From NCBI GenBank assembly GCA_041395325.1, contig JAWLAT010000001.1, positions 62,001-126,000 on the forward strand: 64,000 bases of DNA. Direction: 5' to 3'. The DNA comes from JAWLAT01 sp041395325. GTDB taxonomy: Bacteria; Pseudomonadota; Gammaproteobacteria; Xanthomonadales; SZUA-5. Numbering within the stretch: position 1 is the first letter of the stretch; each line of letters starts with the position of its first letter. The notes under the pieces were generated by a model that had not been told where the DNA came from, did not search any database, and saw nothing but the letters and a program-made list of their open reading frames with translations. Made by a program: the position numbers and the translations under genes. This document shows positions 8,825 to 17,845 of the stretch, piece after piece.

Positions 8825-8867
8825 CGCCGGTCGTATGCTTGAGCCCTTCTCCGTGGACTGATTGGCC

Positions 8868-9437
8868 ATGAGCTGTCCCAGCTTTCAACCCTCCCATCCG
8901 CTGATCCAGGCCGTCGATCGTTGCGTAGATTCGGCCTCTGACGAGGTCTGTACCGCCGCGCTGCGCAAGACCCTGTGTCAGATGATCCGCAACGGTCAGC
9001 TGCAGTTGCCCGACGAGGTCTATGAGCCGGTGACCGGCCACTACGCCCGTCGCGAGCTGTACCGCAGCGACCGCTACGGCTACTCGATGATCGCGATGAC
9101 CTGGGGTCCGGGGCAGGGCACACCGATTCATGACCATTCCGGCATGTGGTGTGTGGAAGGGGTCATTCGCGGCACCATCGAAGTGGTGCAGTACGAGATG
9201 ACCGGTTGCAGCGGCGAGCGTTTCCGTTTCGAGGAGCGTGGCTGCATCCAGGCCGGCGAGGGCTCGGCCGGCAGTCTGCTGCCGCCGCACGAGTACCACA
9301 CCATCGCCAACCCGTCCGACAGCGAAGTGGCCGTCTCGCTGCACATCTACAAGGGCGACATGTGTCGTTGTGCGGTGTTCAGTCCCGAAGGTGAGAACTG
9401 GTACGGCCGACAGTGGCGCGACCTGGGACTGGACTGA
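8868..9437 (+). CDS. Cysteine dioxygenase (type I)
   Basis: Non-haem iron enzyme that oxidises L-cysteine to cysteine sulfinate. The 189-residue cupin has the metal-binding HDHSG (His88 and His90 by my count), a third ligand in PPHEYHTI near 141-144, and a Cys in MWCVEG at the place of the Cys that crosslinks to Tyr in the family. GTIEVVQYEM follows the first cupin motif. The ATG at 8868 is preceded by an in-frame TTG two codons upstream. It is followed within 5 bp by the Hpt gene, so the two may be cotranscribed, although no functional link is obvious. Confidence 0.92.
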   Translation: MSCPSFQPSHPLIQAVDRCVDSASDEVCTAALRKTLCQMIRNGQLQLPDEVYEPVTGHYARRELYRSDRYGYSMIAMTWGPGQGTPIHDHSGMWCVEGVIRGTIEVVQYEMTGCSGERFRFEERGCIQAGEGSAGSLLPPHEYHTIANPSDSEVAVSLHIYKGDMCRCAVFSPEGENWYGRQWRDLGLD

Positions 9438-9441
9438 GTCG

Positions 9442-9786
9442 GTGATCGACGAACACCCGCTGGTGGACGAGCGCTGGCTCGACCAGACTGCCGAGCTCAA
9501 TGCCGCGGGAGGGCCGACGATGGCGAAGTTCGCACTCGGCGTTTTCCTGCGTTCTGCGCCACGACGATTGGCCGAGTTGCAGGAGCCTGGGGTGGACCGG
9601 GCGCGCAAGGCGCACGCGTGGAAGGGCACCGTATCGATGTGCGGCCTGGCGCGATTGGCAGCCCACTTGTCCTGCATCGAGGACACGCCGGAAGACGATG
9701 CGTTGATCGAGGCGCTCGACGCAGTGGTCAGTCAGACCATCGCTGCGGCGAATGCCTATGTGGCGCGGCCGGTCACTGACCGCTGA
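9442..9786 (+). CDS. Histidine phosphotransfer (Hpt) domain protein
   Basis: Small stand-alone Hpt protein of 114 residues that would shuttle phosphate between receiver domains in a phosphorelay. The active-site helix reads RARKAHAWKGTVSMCGLARL near residues 54-73, matching the Hpt pattern AH(x)LKG with the phospho-accepting His. The helices around it (FALGVFLRSAPRRLAELQE and the C-terminal EALDAVVSQTIAAAN) fit a four-helix bundle. I chose the GTG at 9442 because no ATG lies upstream of the fold. It lies next to two convergently oriented hybrid histidine kinases whose C-terminal receiver domains are the likely partners, which is an inference from proximity. Confidence 0.75.
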   Translation: MIDEHPLVDERWLDQTAELNAAGGPTMAKFALGVFLRSAPRRLAELQEPGVDRARKAHAWKGTVSMCGLARLAAHLSCIEDTPEDDALIEALDAVVSQTIAAANAYVARPVTDR

Positions 9787-9827
9787 TTCGCGGCGCTCGC
9801 CTCACGGCCAGCCCATCAGCAATCGAT

Positions 9828-12272
9828 TCAACCGGTGCTGCCAACGGCCGCCTTGGATGATCTGACCGTGGCCAGCAGGATGGCCCAGCGCGCCATGGAC
9901 ACCGGCTTTTGCAGCCATTCGTCGACGTGTTCCGGCAAATGCTCGGGGGCCGGGTGGCCGGAGACCACCGCGACGCGCGGATCCCCGGCAAAGCGGTGCC
10001 GCTGACTCAGCAAGGCCAGCGAATCACCCACTTCGGACAGCTCGAAGTCGACCAGCAGCAGGTCGTGGGGGCTGGCCTCCGCCTGATGCAAGGCATCGGC
10101 CGGGTTTTCGCAGATCGTTGTCCGGGCGCCCAGCTGCTCGAGTATCGCCTCGTGAATGCTGAGCACGTCCTCGTCGTCGTCCAGCAACAGCGCAGACACG
10201 GGCAGCAGTTGCTCCAGTGCTTCGTCGCCGTCATCGATGTCGGTCGAGTTGATGGCTGGATGGGCAGACTGCGCGGCAGGGTCGATCTTCTCGACAGTGA
10301 TCGCAAACTCGAAACGGGTGCCGACCTCCGGCTGCGAGTGCGCGATCAGTTCGCCGCCCATCAAGGCCACGAGTTCGTGTGAGATCGACAGTCCGAGGCC
10401 CGCACCGCTGCGATGCAGCTGACCGGCACGCAGCTTTGCTGAAGGGCTTGAACAGCTGCTTCAGTTCGTCGGCCGCTCATGCCGGCCGCGGTATCGTCGA
10501 CGCTGAAACAAAGTGCAGGCGTCTGATCATGGCTTGCCCTGCGGCCACCTGCGCGGATCGTCAACGCTCACTTCGCCAGTGCCGGGTGAACTTGAGCGCG
10601 TTGGTCAGCAGATTGGTGATCACTCCTGGGACAGGCGTACCTCGTCCAGCAGGACCACCTCTGGCACGGTGTCGGCCACGTCCAGCGTGAGCGTCAGGCC
10701 GAGTTCGCGGGCGATCGGCTGATGCAGGCTGCGCAGCTGCTCGACCAGCTCGCGGAGCTGCGCAGGGTGCGGATGCAGTGACAAGCGACCGGCTTCCAGC
10801 CGGCCCCGATCGAGCAGGTCCTGCGCCAGTTGCAGCAGCTGCTGGGCGGCGCCGCGCAGCGAGTTGATCATCTTCAGCTGGCGGCCATCCGGTCGCGTCT
10901 GCTGCAGCTGTTCAGCGAGTCCGATGATACCGGTGAGCGGACCGCGCAACTCATGACTGGTCTGTACCAGCGCGCGCTGGCGGAAGATCACGGCGTCGCG
11001 CAGCCGCTCACCGCTGCGACGCTGACTGAAATAGAGAAAAACCAGGCTGAGCAGCAGCAGCACGCTGAGGGCCAGAACGGTGAACAGATAGTTGGTTCGC
11101 GCCAGCAAATTCTCGCTGCGTTCGACCTGCAGCTTGCGGTCGCTCTCCAGCTGCTGCAGGACCAACTCCTGCTCGGCATAGCGCAAGCGGTCTTCGAAGT
11201 TGTCCGCCGCGACCGCGCGCTCACTCAGCTCGATCTGGTCGTTGAGCTCGATGAAGCGCTCGATCAGCGCCACGCTGTGTTCGCCCAGCTTGGGCTGATG
11301 CAGCAGCCCGGCCAGAACCCGATGCTCGTCCCGGTCCAGACCCAGCTGGCGGAAGGCCGCAGCGGCGTCCTGCAACTGTTCGATGCCTGAAGGGACGTCG
11401 CCAGCCTGCAGCGCGGCCAGCCCCAGGACCTCCAGTCCCAGGCCGCGCAACTGCGTATTCCGCAGGCGCTGCGAGAGCTGCAGGATCGCCTCGCCCTCCT
11501 CCTGCTGCAGGGCGGTGTTGCCCTCACTGTGCGCCAGCCGGGCGCTTTCCAGGCGGACCTCGGCGTGCAACTTGGGGTCGTCGATGTCCGGCAGCAGGGC
11601 TTCGGCGCGACGCAGGGCCTCACGCGCCTCCGGCAATTGCTGCAGGCGAATCCGCGCTTCGGCCGCATTGCGCAACAGACGAATCTGCATCGGGACCGCT
11701 ACGCCCGGCGCCAGCACGTCCAGCCCGCGCATGGCGTACTCCGCGCTGAGCGAGTGCTTGCCAATGCGCGAACTCAGGGTGGAGTAGCCCAGATAAACGT
11801 CTGAGGCCAGCGCCGGCGCATCGACCTGATCGAGCAACAACTCGGCATCGGCCAAGGTGCGCTCGCCGCGACTGAAATCGCCCAGCGAGATCTGGCCACG
11901 GGCCTGCGCGATAAGGCCGCGAATGCGCAGATCGACCAGGGTCGGCTGGTCAGCTGTCAGCACCGCACGCTCACCCGCGTCGCGCTGACAAATCCAGTTG
12001 GCAATCACCCGGCAGGCATTGGCCTCGGCCAGATACAGCAAGGCCAGACGCTCCTGATCCTGGGCCCGAACAGCTTCGGCCTGCAAATCCGGCAGTTCGG
12101 CGATCACCCGGCGAGGCTCCTGCAAGGCCTCCAGCTCTATGGGCAGCGGATCGCGCAACGACACCTTGGCCAGCGCGCTGTTGCAGGTCAGCAGGACAAG
12201 CAACAGGAGCGCGATATCCCGGGCCAGATGGGGGACGTGGCGCCAACGGGATTCGGGAGTCGTGGTGTTCAC
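9828..12272 (-). pseudogene. Hybrid sensor histidine kinase, catalytic domain broken by several indels
   Basis: Paralogue of the neighbouring kinase at 12400-14853 with the same architecture: signal peptide (ALLLLVLLTCNSALA), TPR-like sensor region, one membrane helix near residues 395-415, HisKA with H440 in QTSHELRGPLTG, HATPase and a C-terminal receiver (LLLDDDEDV, phospho-Asp in LLLVDFEL, Lys in WLQKPVSM). The first frame ends near 10620. Between 10440 and 10625 about five small indels (near 10623, 10583, 10560, 10476 and 10440) scatter the ATP-binding domain over three frames. Correcting them yields an intact NALKF, FSVDDTAAGMS, DELKQLFKPF and SGAGLGLS series. It is therefore either a recent pseudogene or a stretch of poor sequence. 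Confidence 0.85.
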
Positions 12273-12399
12273 GACGACGCTTCCCTGCGGAAATGAATAT
12301 TAGCCTACACGCATTTCCTGCGGCTCGATGTGATCGCGTCGACCGCTGTTGCGATTCAGGTGATCGCGGTGCGCATTCAGCGGCCGTGGCTTGTCGCTG

Positions 12400-14853
12400 T
12401 CACGGCCTGGACTTGTTCGGCCTCGATTGCTCTGAGATGGCTTCATCGGGCTTCAGCGCCAGGGTTCGGACGTGCGCCAGGAGCATGGCCCAGCGCGACA
12501 TGGACACTGGCTTCTGCAGCCATTCGTCGACACCGGCCGGCAATTGGTCTGGCGGTGGATGACCGGAAATCACCACCACTCTGGCGCGCCCGCCCAGCCG
12601 GTCGACTTCGGCGCAAAGGGCCAGGGAATTTTGATCTGGTCCACCCAGTTCGAGGTCAGTCAACAGGAGGTTGGGCGTGATTCGTTGCAGCAGCTCGCGC
12701 GCCTCTGCCACCGTCGTACAGGTCCGCACGTGGGCGCCGAGTTGTTCGAGGACGGCCTGATGAACCAGCAGCACGTCCGGATCGTCATCCAGGGCCACGG
12801 CGGTGACCGGCGCCAGGAAGCGACTGGCCATGATCGAAGCGCTGGCCAAATGGGCCGGTGCGGTACCGGGTGAGGACTCGGACAGCGACAGGACAAAACT
12901 GAAGGTGGTGCCCTGACCTTCCACGGAACTGGCCTTGAGCTCGCCGCCCATCAGCGCCACCAGCTCATGGGAGATCGACAGGCCCAGCCCCGCACCTGAC
13001 TGGTGGCGGGCGCCGGCCCGCAACTTGGCGAACGGCCGGAACAGTTGCTTCAATTCCTCAGGCGACAGGCCCGGCCCGGTATCGGACACACAGAATTGCA
13101 CCTGGATACCGCCCTTGCTCGTATCCGGCAAGCGCCGTACGGACAGTTCCACCGAACCGCGTTCGGTGAACTTGAGGGAATTGCCCAGCAGATTGTTGAT
13201 GACCTGCGCCAGTCGGGTGCCATCGATCCAGATCTGCCGCGGCAGCCCTTCGCTGATGGCGACTTTCAGCGTGAGCCCGCGGCCGCGGGCGTTGGATTCG
13301 TGCAACTCTCGGGTACGTTCCAGCAGTTCGGGCAGGTCCACGACCTCGGGCCGCAGACTCAGGTGGCCGCCCTCCAGCCGTCCACGGTCGAGCAGATCCT
13401 GCGCCAGCTCCTGCAGCTGTTTCGCCGCCAGCCGAATTGAGGCCACCTTGGGCTGCTGGCGTGAATCGGGATCCTCGCTGAGCAGCAGGTCACTCAGTCC
13501 GACGATGCCGCTCAACGGGTGGCGCAGCTCGTGACTGGTCTGGATCAGCGCTCGCTGGCGGAACTGAACGGCCTCGGCCAGCTGCCGGGCATGTCGGCGC
13601 TGCAGCATCAAGCCGCCCAACAGGCTCAATGTGAACAGCCCAAACAGCGTGGTCTGCGCCATCCAGGCATGCAATCGATCCTGCAGATGCTGTTCACGCT
13701 CGGCCTGCAGTTCAGCCTCGACTTCCATTTTCTGCAGGCTCAGTTCCTGCCGGGCATAGTCCAGGTGCTCCTGGAAATCGTCGGCGGCGACGGCCTGTTC
13801 GTGGCGCGAGATGGCTCGGCCGATCTCGATGAAATGCTCGATCCAGTCTTGCCGTTGATCTCCGCTGCCCTCGGCCAGCAACAGCTCAGCCAGCACGCGA
13901 TGCTGGTCTCGCAACAGCCCCATCTGGCGGAAATCGGTCAGCGCCTGAAGCAGTGACTGCTGTCCGGACTCTATCTGTCCGGACTGCAGCGATGCCAGGC
14001 CCAGCACCTCATGCCCCTGTCCTGACAGTTGGGCGTTGCTCAGGGTGCCCGCCAGCCTGAGTATGCGGGCGCCGATCGTCGTCTGAGTCTCAATATCGCC
14101 CTGGTTGCGCGCCAGGCGCGCCTCGCCGAGCAGGACCTCGGCTTCCAGTTTGGGGTCGTCGATTCGGGGCAGCCGCGCCTCGGCTTCCGTCAACGCATCG
14201 TTGGCGGCGGCCAACTCGCCGAGCTCGATCTGCGCTTCGGCCTTGCTGCGCCACAAACGCACCTGCATAGGCATGGCCAGGTCTGCGGGCAGCGCCTGCA
14301 GTCCCTTGTCCGCGTACTCGACGCTGAGCGAAAACTTGCCGATGCGGTAGCTCAGGGTGGCGTAGGCCAGATAGACATCGGCGGCCAGTACCGGCGCGTC
14401 CAGACGACTCAGCAATTGCTCGGCCACCCCCAGTGTCTGTTCGCCTGGGGTGTAGTCACTCAGAGCGATGTAGCCGCGCGCCTCGGCGATCAGACCGCGA
14501 ATTTCCAGATCAGGAGCGGCCGCGACCTGGGCCGCTTCGGCGGCCTGTGCGCCCGCGGTGGCCTGGCAGCGCCAGTCGGCGATGACGCGACAGGCATTGG
14601 CGTGGGCCAGCTGCAGCAATGCGACGTCCAGCGGGCGCTCCTGATCCCGTGCGACCCCGAGCAGGTCGGGCAATTGCTCGATCACCTGCTGGGGCGCGTG
14701 CAGGGCCTCGAGTTCGAGCGGATGGGGCGGGTGCAGAACCTGGGCCACGGCGTTCACCGAGGCACCCAAACTCAGCAACAGGACGAACCATCGAGTGAAA
14801 AAAAGCGCTGGCGGGCGCCTTGAGTCACGGCCCTCCGGCGAAGCAGCGCACAT
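12400..14853 (-). CDS. Hybrid sensor histidine kinase with TPR-like periplasmic region
   Basis: Predicted two-component sensor of 817 residues. An N-terminal signal segment (FVLLLSLGASVNAVAQ) leads into about 350 residues of helical TPR-like repeats, probably periplasmic. Then come one membrane helix (TLFGLFTLSLLGGLML), HisKA with H441 in QTSHELRHPLSGIVGL, HATPase (NNLLGNSLKF N-box, SDTGPGLS, SGAGLGLS) and a C-terminal receiver with phospho-Asp near 733 in LLLTDLEL and Lys in WLQKPVSM. There is no output domain. I prefer the ATG at 14853 (preceded by AGGGG) to the more distal ATG at 14919. The broken paralogue lies directly downstream, indicating a tandem duplication. The stimulus is unknown. 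Confidence 0.9.
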   Translation of the reverse strand: MCAASPEGRDSRRPPALFFTRWFVLLLSLGASVNAVAQVLHPPHPLELEALHAPQQVIEQLPDLLGVARDQERPLDVALLQLAHANACRVIADWRCQATAGAQAAEAAQVAAAPDLEIRGLIAEARGYIALSDYTPGEQTLGVAEQLLSRLDAPVLAADVYLAYATLSYRIGKFSLSVEYADKGLQALPADLAMPMQVRLWRSKAEAQIELGELAAANDALTEAEARLPRIDDPKLEAEVLLGEARLARNQGDIETQTTIGARILRLAGTLSNAQLSGQGHEVLGLASLQSGQIESGQQSLLQALTDFRQMGLLRDQHRVLAELLLAEGSGDQRQDWIEHFIEIGRAISRHEQAVAADDFQEHLDYARQELSLQKMEVEAELQAEREQHLQDRLHAWMAQTTLFGLFTLSLLGGLMLQRRHARQLAEAVQFRQRALIQTSHELRHPLSGIVGLSDLLLSEDPDSRQQPKVASIRLAAKQLQELAQDLLDRGRLEGGHLSLRPEVVDLPELLERTRELHESNARGRGLTLKVAISEGLPRQIWIDGTRLAQVINNLLGNSLKFTERGSVELSVRRLPDTSKGGIQVQFCVSDTGPGLSPEELKQLFRPFAKLRAGARHQSGAGLGLSISHELVALMGGELKASSVEGQGTTFSFVLSLSESSPGTAPAHLASASIMASRFLAPVTAVALDDDPDVLLVHQAVLEQLGAHVRTCTTVAEARELLQRITPNLLLTDLELGGPDQNSLALCAEVDRLGGRARVVVISGHPPPDQLPAGVDEWLQKPVSMSRWAMLLAHVRTLALKPDEAISEQSRPNKSRP

Positions 14854-14930
14854 GAGCGTACCCCTGGCGTCGACATTGCGTCGACATCCACAGGCTACGC
14901 GCAGTCTTGTGATCAGCACATGAGCACGAC

Positions 14931-16046
14931 TCAGCGCTTGGCCCTATTGGTTTCCAACGTGGCCAGCCATTGCGCCAGTGGTGGCCCGAAGCGCTCGATG
15001 TCGACCAGAAAGGAGTCGTGGCCCATCGGCGAGGGCAGGGGATGCCAGTCCACCTGGGTGCCGGCCTCGGTCAGACCGCGCGCCAGCGCCTCCTGCTGCC
15101 ACAACGGAAACAGGAAGTCGGTGGCGACGCCGATGACCAGCGCCGAGTCCAGCTGCAGTCGCTGCAACGCGGCCTGATTGTCGCCGCCGGCATGGTCGGC
15201 CAGGTCGAACCAGTCCATGGCCCGGGATAGATAGAGATAGCAATTCGGATCGAAGGCGCCGATGAAGCGCTCGGCGTGCACTTCCAGATAGGACTCGATG
15301 GCGAACTCCGGTCCAAAGGGCTCGGCCGGGGCCTCAGGCTGACGTGCCCGTCCGAATCGCGCCTGCCACTCCTGCGGCGAGCGATAGGTGCTCATGCCGA
15401 GCTTGCGCGCCAGCCGCATGCCGGTGCGCACCTGCGCGCCGTCAGCATAGTTGCCGTGCTCCCAGCCACGATCGCTGCGCACCAGTTCGCGCTGCAGGGA
15501 GCGCACCGCAATGGCGAAGGGCGTGGCCTGCGCGGCGGTGGAGATCAGCGCCAGGTGCTTGCAACGGCCCGGCCGCAACGAGGCGAAGGCCAGTGTCGAC
15601 ATGCCGCCCATCGAGGGACCGATGATTGCCTGCGGGTGCGCAATGCCCAACCCGTCGAGTACGGCAGCGGCAGCACTGGCCACATCCTCCAGCGTCAGCT
15701 CGGGGAAGTTCAGTCGCCACGGCTGACCGGTCGCCGGGTCGATCGACGCCGGCCCGGTGGAACCCTTGCAGCTGCCCAGCGAATTGATGCAGAGCACGTG
15801 CCAGCGATCGGTGTCGATGGCCTTGCCGGGACCGATCATCTCCTCCCACCAGCCGGCTTCCGGGTCGGCAGGGCTGCTGGCGGCATGCGCGCCAGGCGAC
15901 AGGCCGGTCAGGATCAGCAGGGTGTTGTCGTCGGCCGCCGAGCGCTCGCCCCAGCTCTCAAAGGCCATGCGCACGCCGTTGAGCACGCCGCCGCGGCGCA
16001 GGCTCAATGGGGCGGGCAGGTCGTAGTAGTGGGTGGCGGGTCCCAT
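14931..16046 (-). CDS. metX: MetX-type O-acyltransferase (homoserine O-acetyl- or serine O-succinyltransferase)
   Basis: Alpha/beta-hydrolase-fold acyltransferase of the MetX family, 371 residues, acting in methionine or cysteine synthesis. Visible are LTGLSPGAHA, the conserved NSLGSCKGSTGPASIDP region, the nucleophile elbow GPSMGGM (catalytic Ser near 150), the acid in VIGVATDFLFPLWQQ and His in PLPSPMGHDSFLVD. Classical acetyltransferases have GGCYGSTGPSS at the second motif. The GSCKGSTGPAS form matches my memory of the Xanthomonas-group enzymes characterised as L-serine O-succinyltransferases, so the gene may serve cysteine synthesis. That specificity call is inference. Confidence 0.9.
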   Translation of the reverse strand: MGPATHYYDLPAPLSLRRGGVLNGVRMAFESWGERSAADDNTLLILTGLSPGAHAASSPADPEAGWWEEMIGPGKAIDTDRWHVLCINSLGSCKGSTGPASIDPATGQPWRLNFPELTLEDVASAAAAVLDGLGIAHPQAIIGPSMGGMSTLAFASLRPGRCKHLALISTAAQATPFAIAVRSLQRELVRSDRGWEHGNYADGAQVRTGMRLARKLGMSTYRSPQEWQARFGRARQPEAPAEPFGPEFAIESYLEVHAERFIGAFDPNCYLYLSRAMDWFDLADHAGGDNQAALQRLQLDSALVIGVATDFLFPLWQQEALARGLTEAGTQVDWHPLPSPMGHDSFLVDIERFGPPLAQWLATLETNRAKR

Positions 16047-16146
16047 GCAGTGCTCCGGTCGGGGGTGGCGATCTTGCGATCTATGCCGGTGATCGGCAAG
16101 TCGCCGGCCCCGATTCGGTTCCCGTCGTGTGACAGCGGGTGGCGGC

Positions 16147-16911
16147 CTACAGCGCCGTCAGTCCGCCGTCGATGGCCAGCTGATGGCCGGTGATGAAGCC
16201 CGCGGCGTCCGAGCAGAGCCAGACCACCGCATCGGCGACCTCGGTCACCTCACCGATGCGACCAGCCGGGTGCATGCGCTCGATCGTGATCGCCGACTTG
16301 GGGTCGCGTTCGACCGCGCGTTCGTACATCGGTGTGCGGATCACCGCCGGACAGATCGTGTTGACGGCGATGCCGAGACGGGCGTACTCGACTGCCGCGC
16401 TCTTGCTCAGTCCGACGACCGCATGTTTGCTGGCGGCATAGATCGCATGGCGAGGTGCGGCAATCAGCCCGGCGACTGAGGCGGTATTGACGATGCGTCC
16501 GGAACCCTGCGCCTGCATCACCCGCAATTGCGCGCGCATGCACAGGAACACGCCCTTGACGTTGATCGCCAGCAAGCGATCGAACAGCGCCTCGTCCGCG
16601 TCCGCCAGCTTGGCATTCTCTTCCTCAATGCCGGCATTGTTGAAGGCCGCATCGAGTCGGCCGTAGCATTCCACACAGGTTTGCACGGCCGCGTCCACCT
16701 GCTCGGCCCGTGTCACATCGCAGGCCTGGAAATGCGCCTGCGCGCCTTGTGCGCAGAGGTGATCGGCCAGGGCCTGACCGGCGTCCCGCTTCACATCGGT
16801 CAACAGCAAGCGGGCGCCGCGAGCGGCAAAGCGCTCGGCCGTGGCGCGTCCGATCCCACTGGCGGCACCGGTGATGAAAACGACCTGAGCTGGCTGGGCG
16901 TCGGCTGGCAT
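16147..16911 (-). CDS. SDR family oxidoreductase
   Basis: Classical short-chain dehydrogenase of 254 residues. The NAD(P)-binding motif TGAASGIG is at residues 14-21, NNAGIEEEN is near 90, the catalytic Ser lies in VNTASVAG and the catalytic YAASK motif is near 157. The C-terminal GHQLAIDGGLTAL is typical of FabG-like and glucose-dehydrogenase-like members. An Asp (LLLTDVKRD) at the end of the second beta strand favours NAD over NADP. Substrate is unknown. It lies 100 bp upstream of metX on the same strand, which is close but not tight enough to prove an operon. Confidence 0.88.
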   Translation of the reverse strand: MPADAQPAQVVFITGAASGIGRATAERFAARGARLLLTDVKRDAGQALADHLCAQGAQAHFQACDVTRAEQVDAAVQTCVECYGRLDAAFNNAGIEEENAKLADADEALFDRLLAINVKGVFLCMRAQLRVMQAQGSGRIVNTASVAGLIAAPRHAIYAASKHAVVGLSKSAAVEYARLGIAVNTICPAVIRTPMYERAVERDPKSAITIERMHPAGRIGEVTEVADAVVWLCSDAAGFITGHQLAIDGGLTAL

Positions 16912-17106
16912 GGAGACTCCGGAACAGGAAGGGGTGCCGGAGCATAGCGGCTGCGACGGCGCGCATCCGGAACTGTGCTGACGCTTTGTGGCCGGGCCGG
17001 CTTGCGAGCATCGGCGTTTGGCGGCGAGGCGACTCGCAATGCAGAGCCCCCTGTCGGCTCGCGGCCGTGCACGCTAAGGTGGGCCGTCTGCCAGCGGTAC
17101 CTCCGG

Positions 17107-17811
17107 ATGCACGGCAACTCCTCTCCAGTGCGCAGCGCTCAGTCGATGGCCGATCCGCAGATTCAGGCGCGTCGGCAGCGTCGCGCCGGCAAGGCCTACC
17201 TGCGGCCGCTGTCCGAACACAATGTGCGAGTGTACGAGCGACTCCGGAGCTGGCTGGATGCCCAGTCACGCCCGCTGTTGTTCGACACTGGCTGCGGCAC
17301 CGGCGAGAGCAGCCTGCAGCTGGCACAGCGGTTCCCGGATTGCGCCGTGCTGGGTGCCGACAAAAGCCTGCAGCGTTTGCGTCAGCGAGGCATCGGTCAG
17401 CATCAGCCACTGCAGGTGGTGGATCGATGCTGCTTCGTCTGGCTGGATCTGGTGGATCTGTGGCGGCTGCTGGCCGCCGATGGCCGTCACTTTGCGCGGC
17501 TGTATCTGTACTACCCCAATCCCTGGCCCAAACCGGCCCATCGGCTCAGGCGCTGGCCGTTGCACCCGGTCTGGCCAAGCCTGCTGTCGCTGGCGCCCGA
17601 ACTGGAACTGCGCAGCAACTGGTCCGTTCTGGCGACCGAAGCGCAGCAGGCGCTGCTGGCCGAAGGCTGGCAGGCGGAATGCACAGTCTTGCCGACCCAG
17701 TCCGATCCGGCCACGCCGTTTGAAGCCAAATACCAGGCCTCTGGTCATCCCCTGTGGCAGGTGATCGGACGCCGGCGAACTCAGGATCCAGTCAACGTCG
17801 GCCGGGTTTGA
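17107..17811 (+). CDS. TrmB-like SAM-dependent methyltransferase
   Basis: Resembles tRNA (guanine-N7)-methyltransferase. Motif I reads LLFDTGCGTGESSLQLAQRF, followed by GADKSLQRL, and the TrmB hallmark YYPNPWPKPAHRLRRWPLHP is present, as is the C-terminal TPFEAKYQASGHPLWQ (TrmB usually TxFExK...G). It is 234 residues from the ATG at 17107; MADPQ at 17146 is an alternative start. Proteobacteria usually keep a canonical trmB elsewhere, and Lysobacterales often carry a second, more divergent copy like this one, so I do not assign the symbol. It may modify tRNA or another RNA. Confidence 0.75.
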   Translation: MHGNSSPVRSAQSMADPQIQARRQRRAGKAYLRPLSEHNVRVYERLRSWLDAQSRPLLFDTGCGTGESSLQLAQRFPDCAVLGADKSLQRLRQRGIGQHQPLQVVDRCCFVWLDLVDLWRLLAADGRHFARLYLYYPNPWPKPAHRLRRWPLHPVWPSLLSLAPELELRSNWSVLATEAQQALLAEGWQAECTVLPTQSDPATPFEAKYQASGHPLWQVIGRRRTQDPVNVGRV

Positions 17812-17845
17812 TGGCCGCCAGCCCAGCTGGCCGCGCCACCGCGGC

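Noticed and set aside
16047..16146. Possible SAM riboswitch ahead of metX
   Set aside because: No SAM-I, SAM-II or SAH element pattern is visible in the 100-bp leader.
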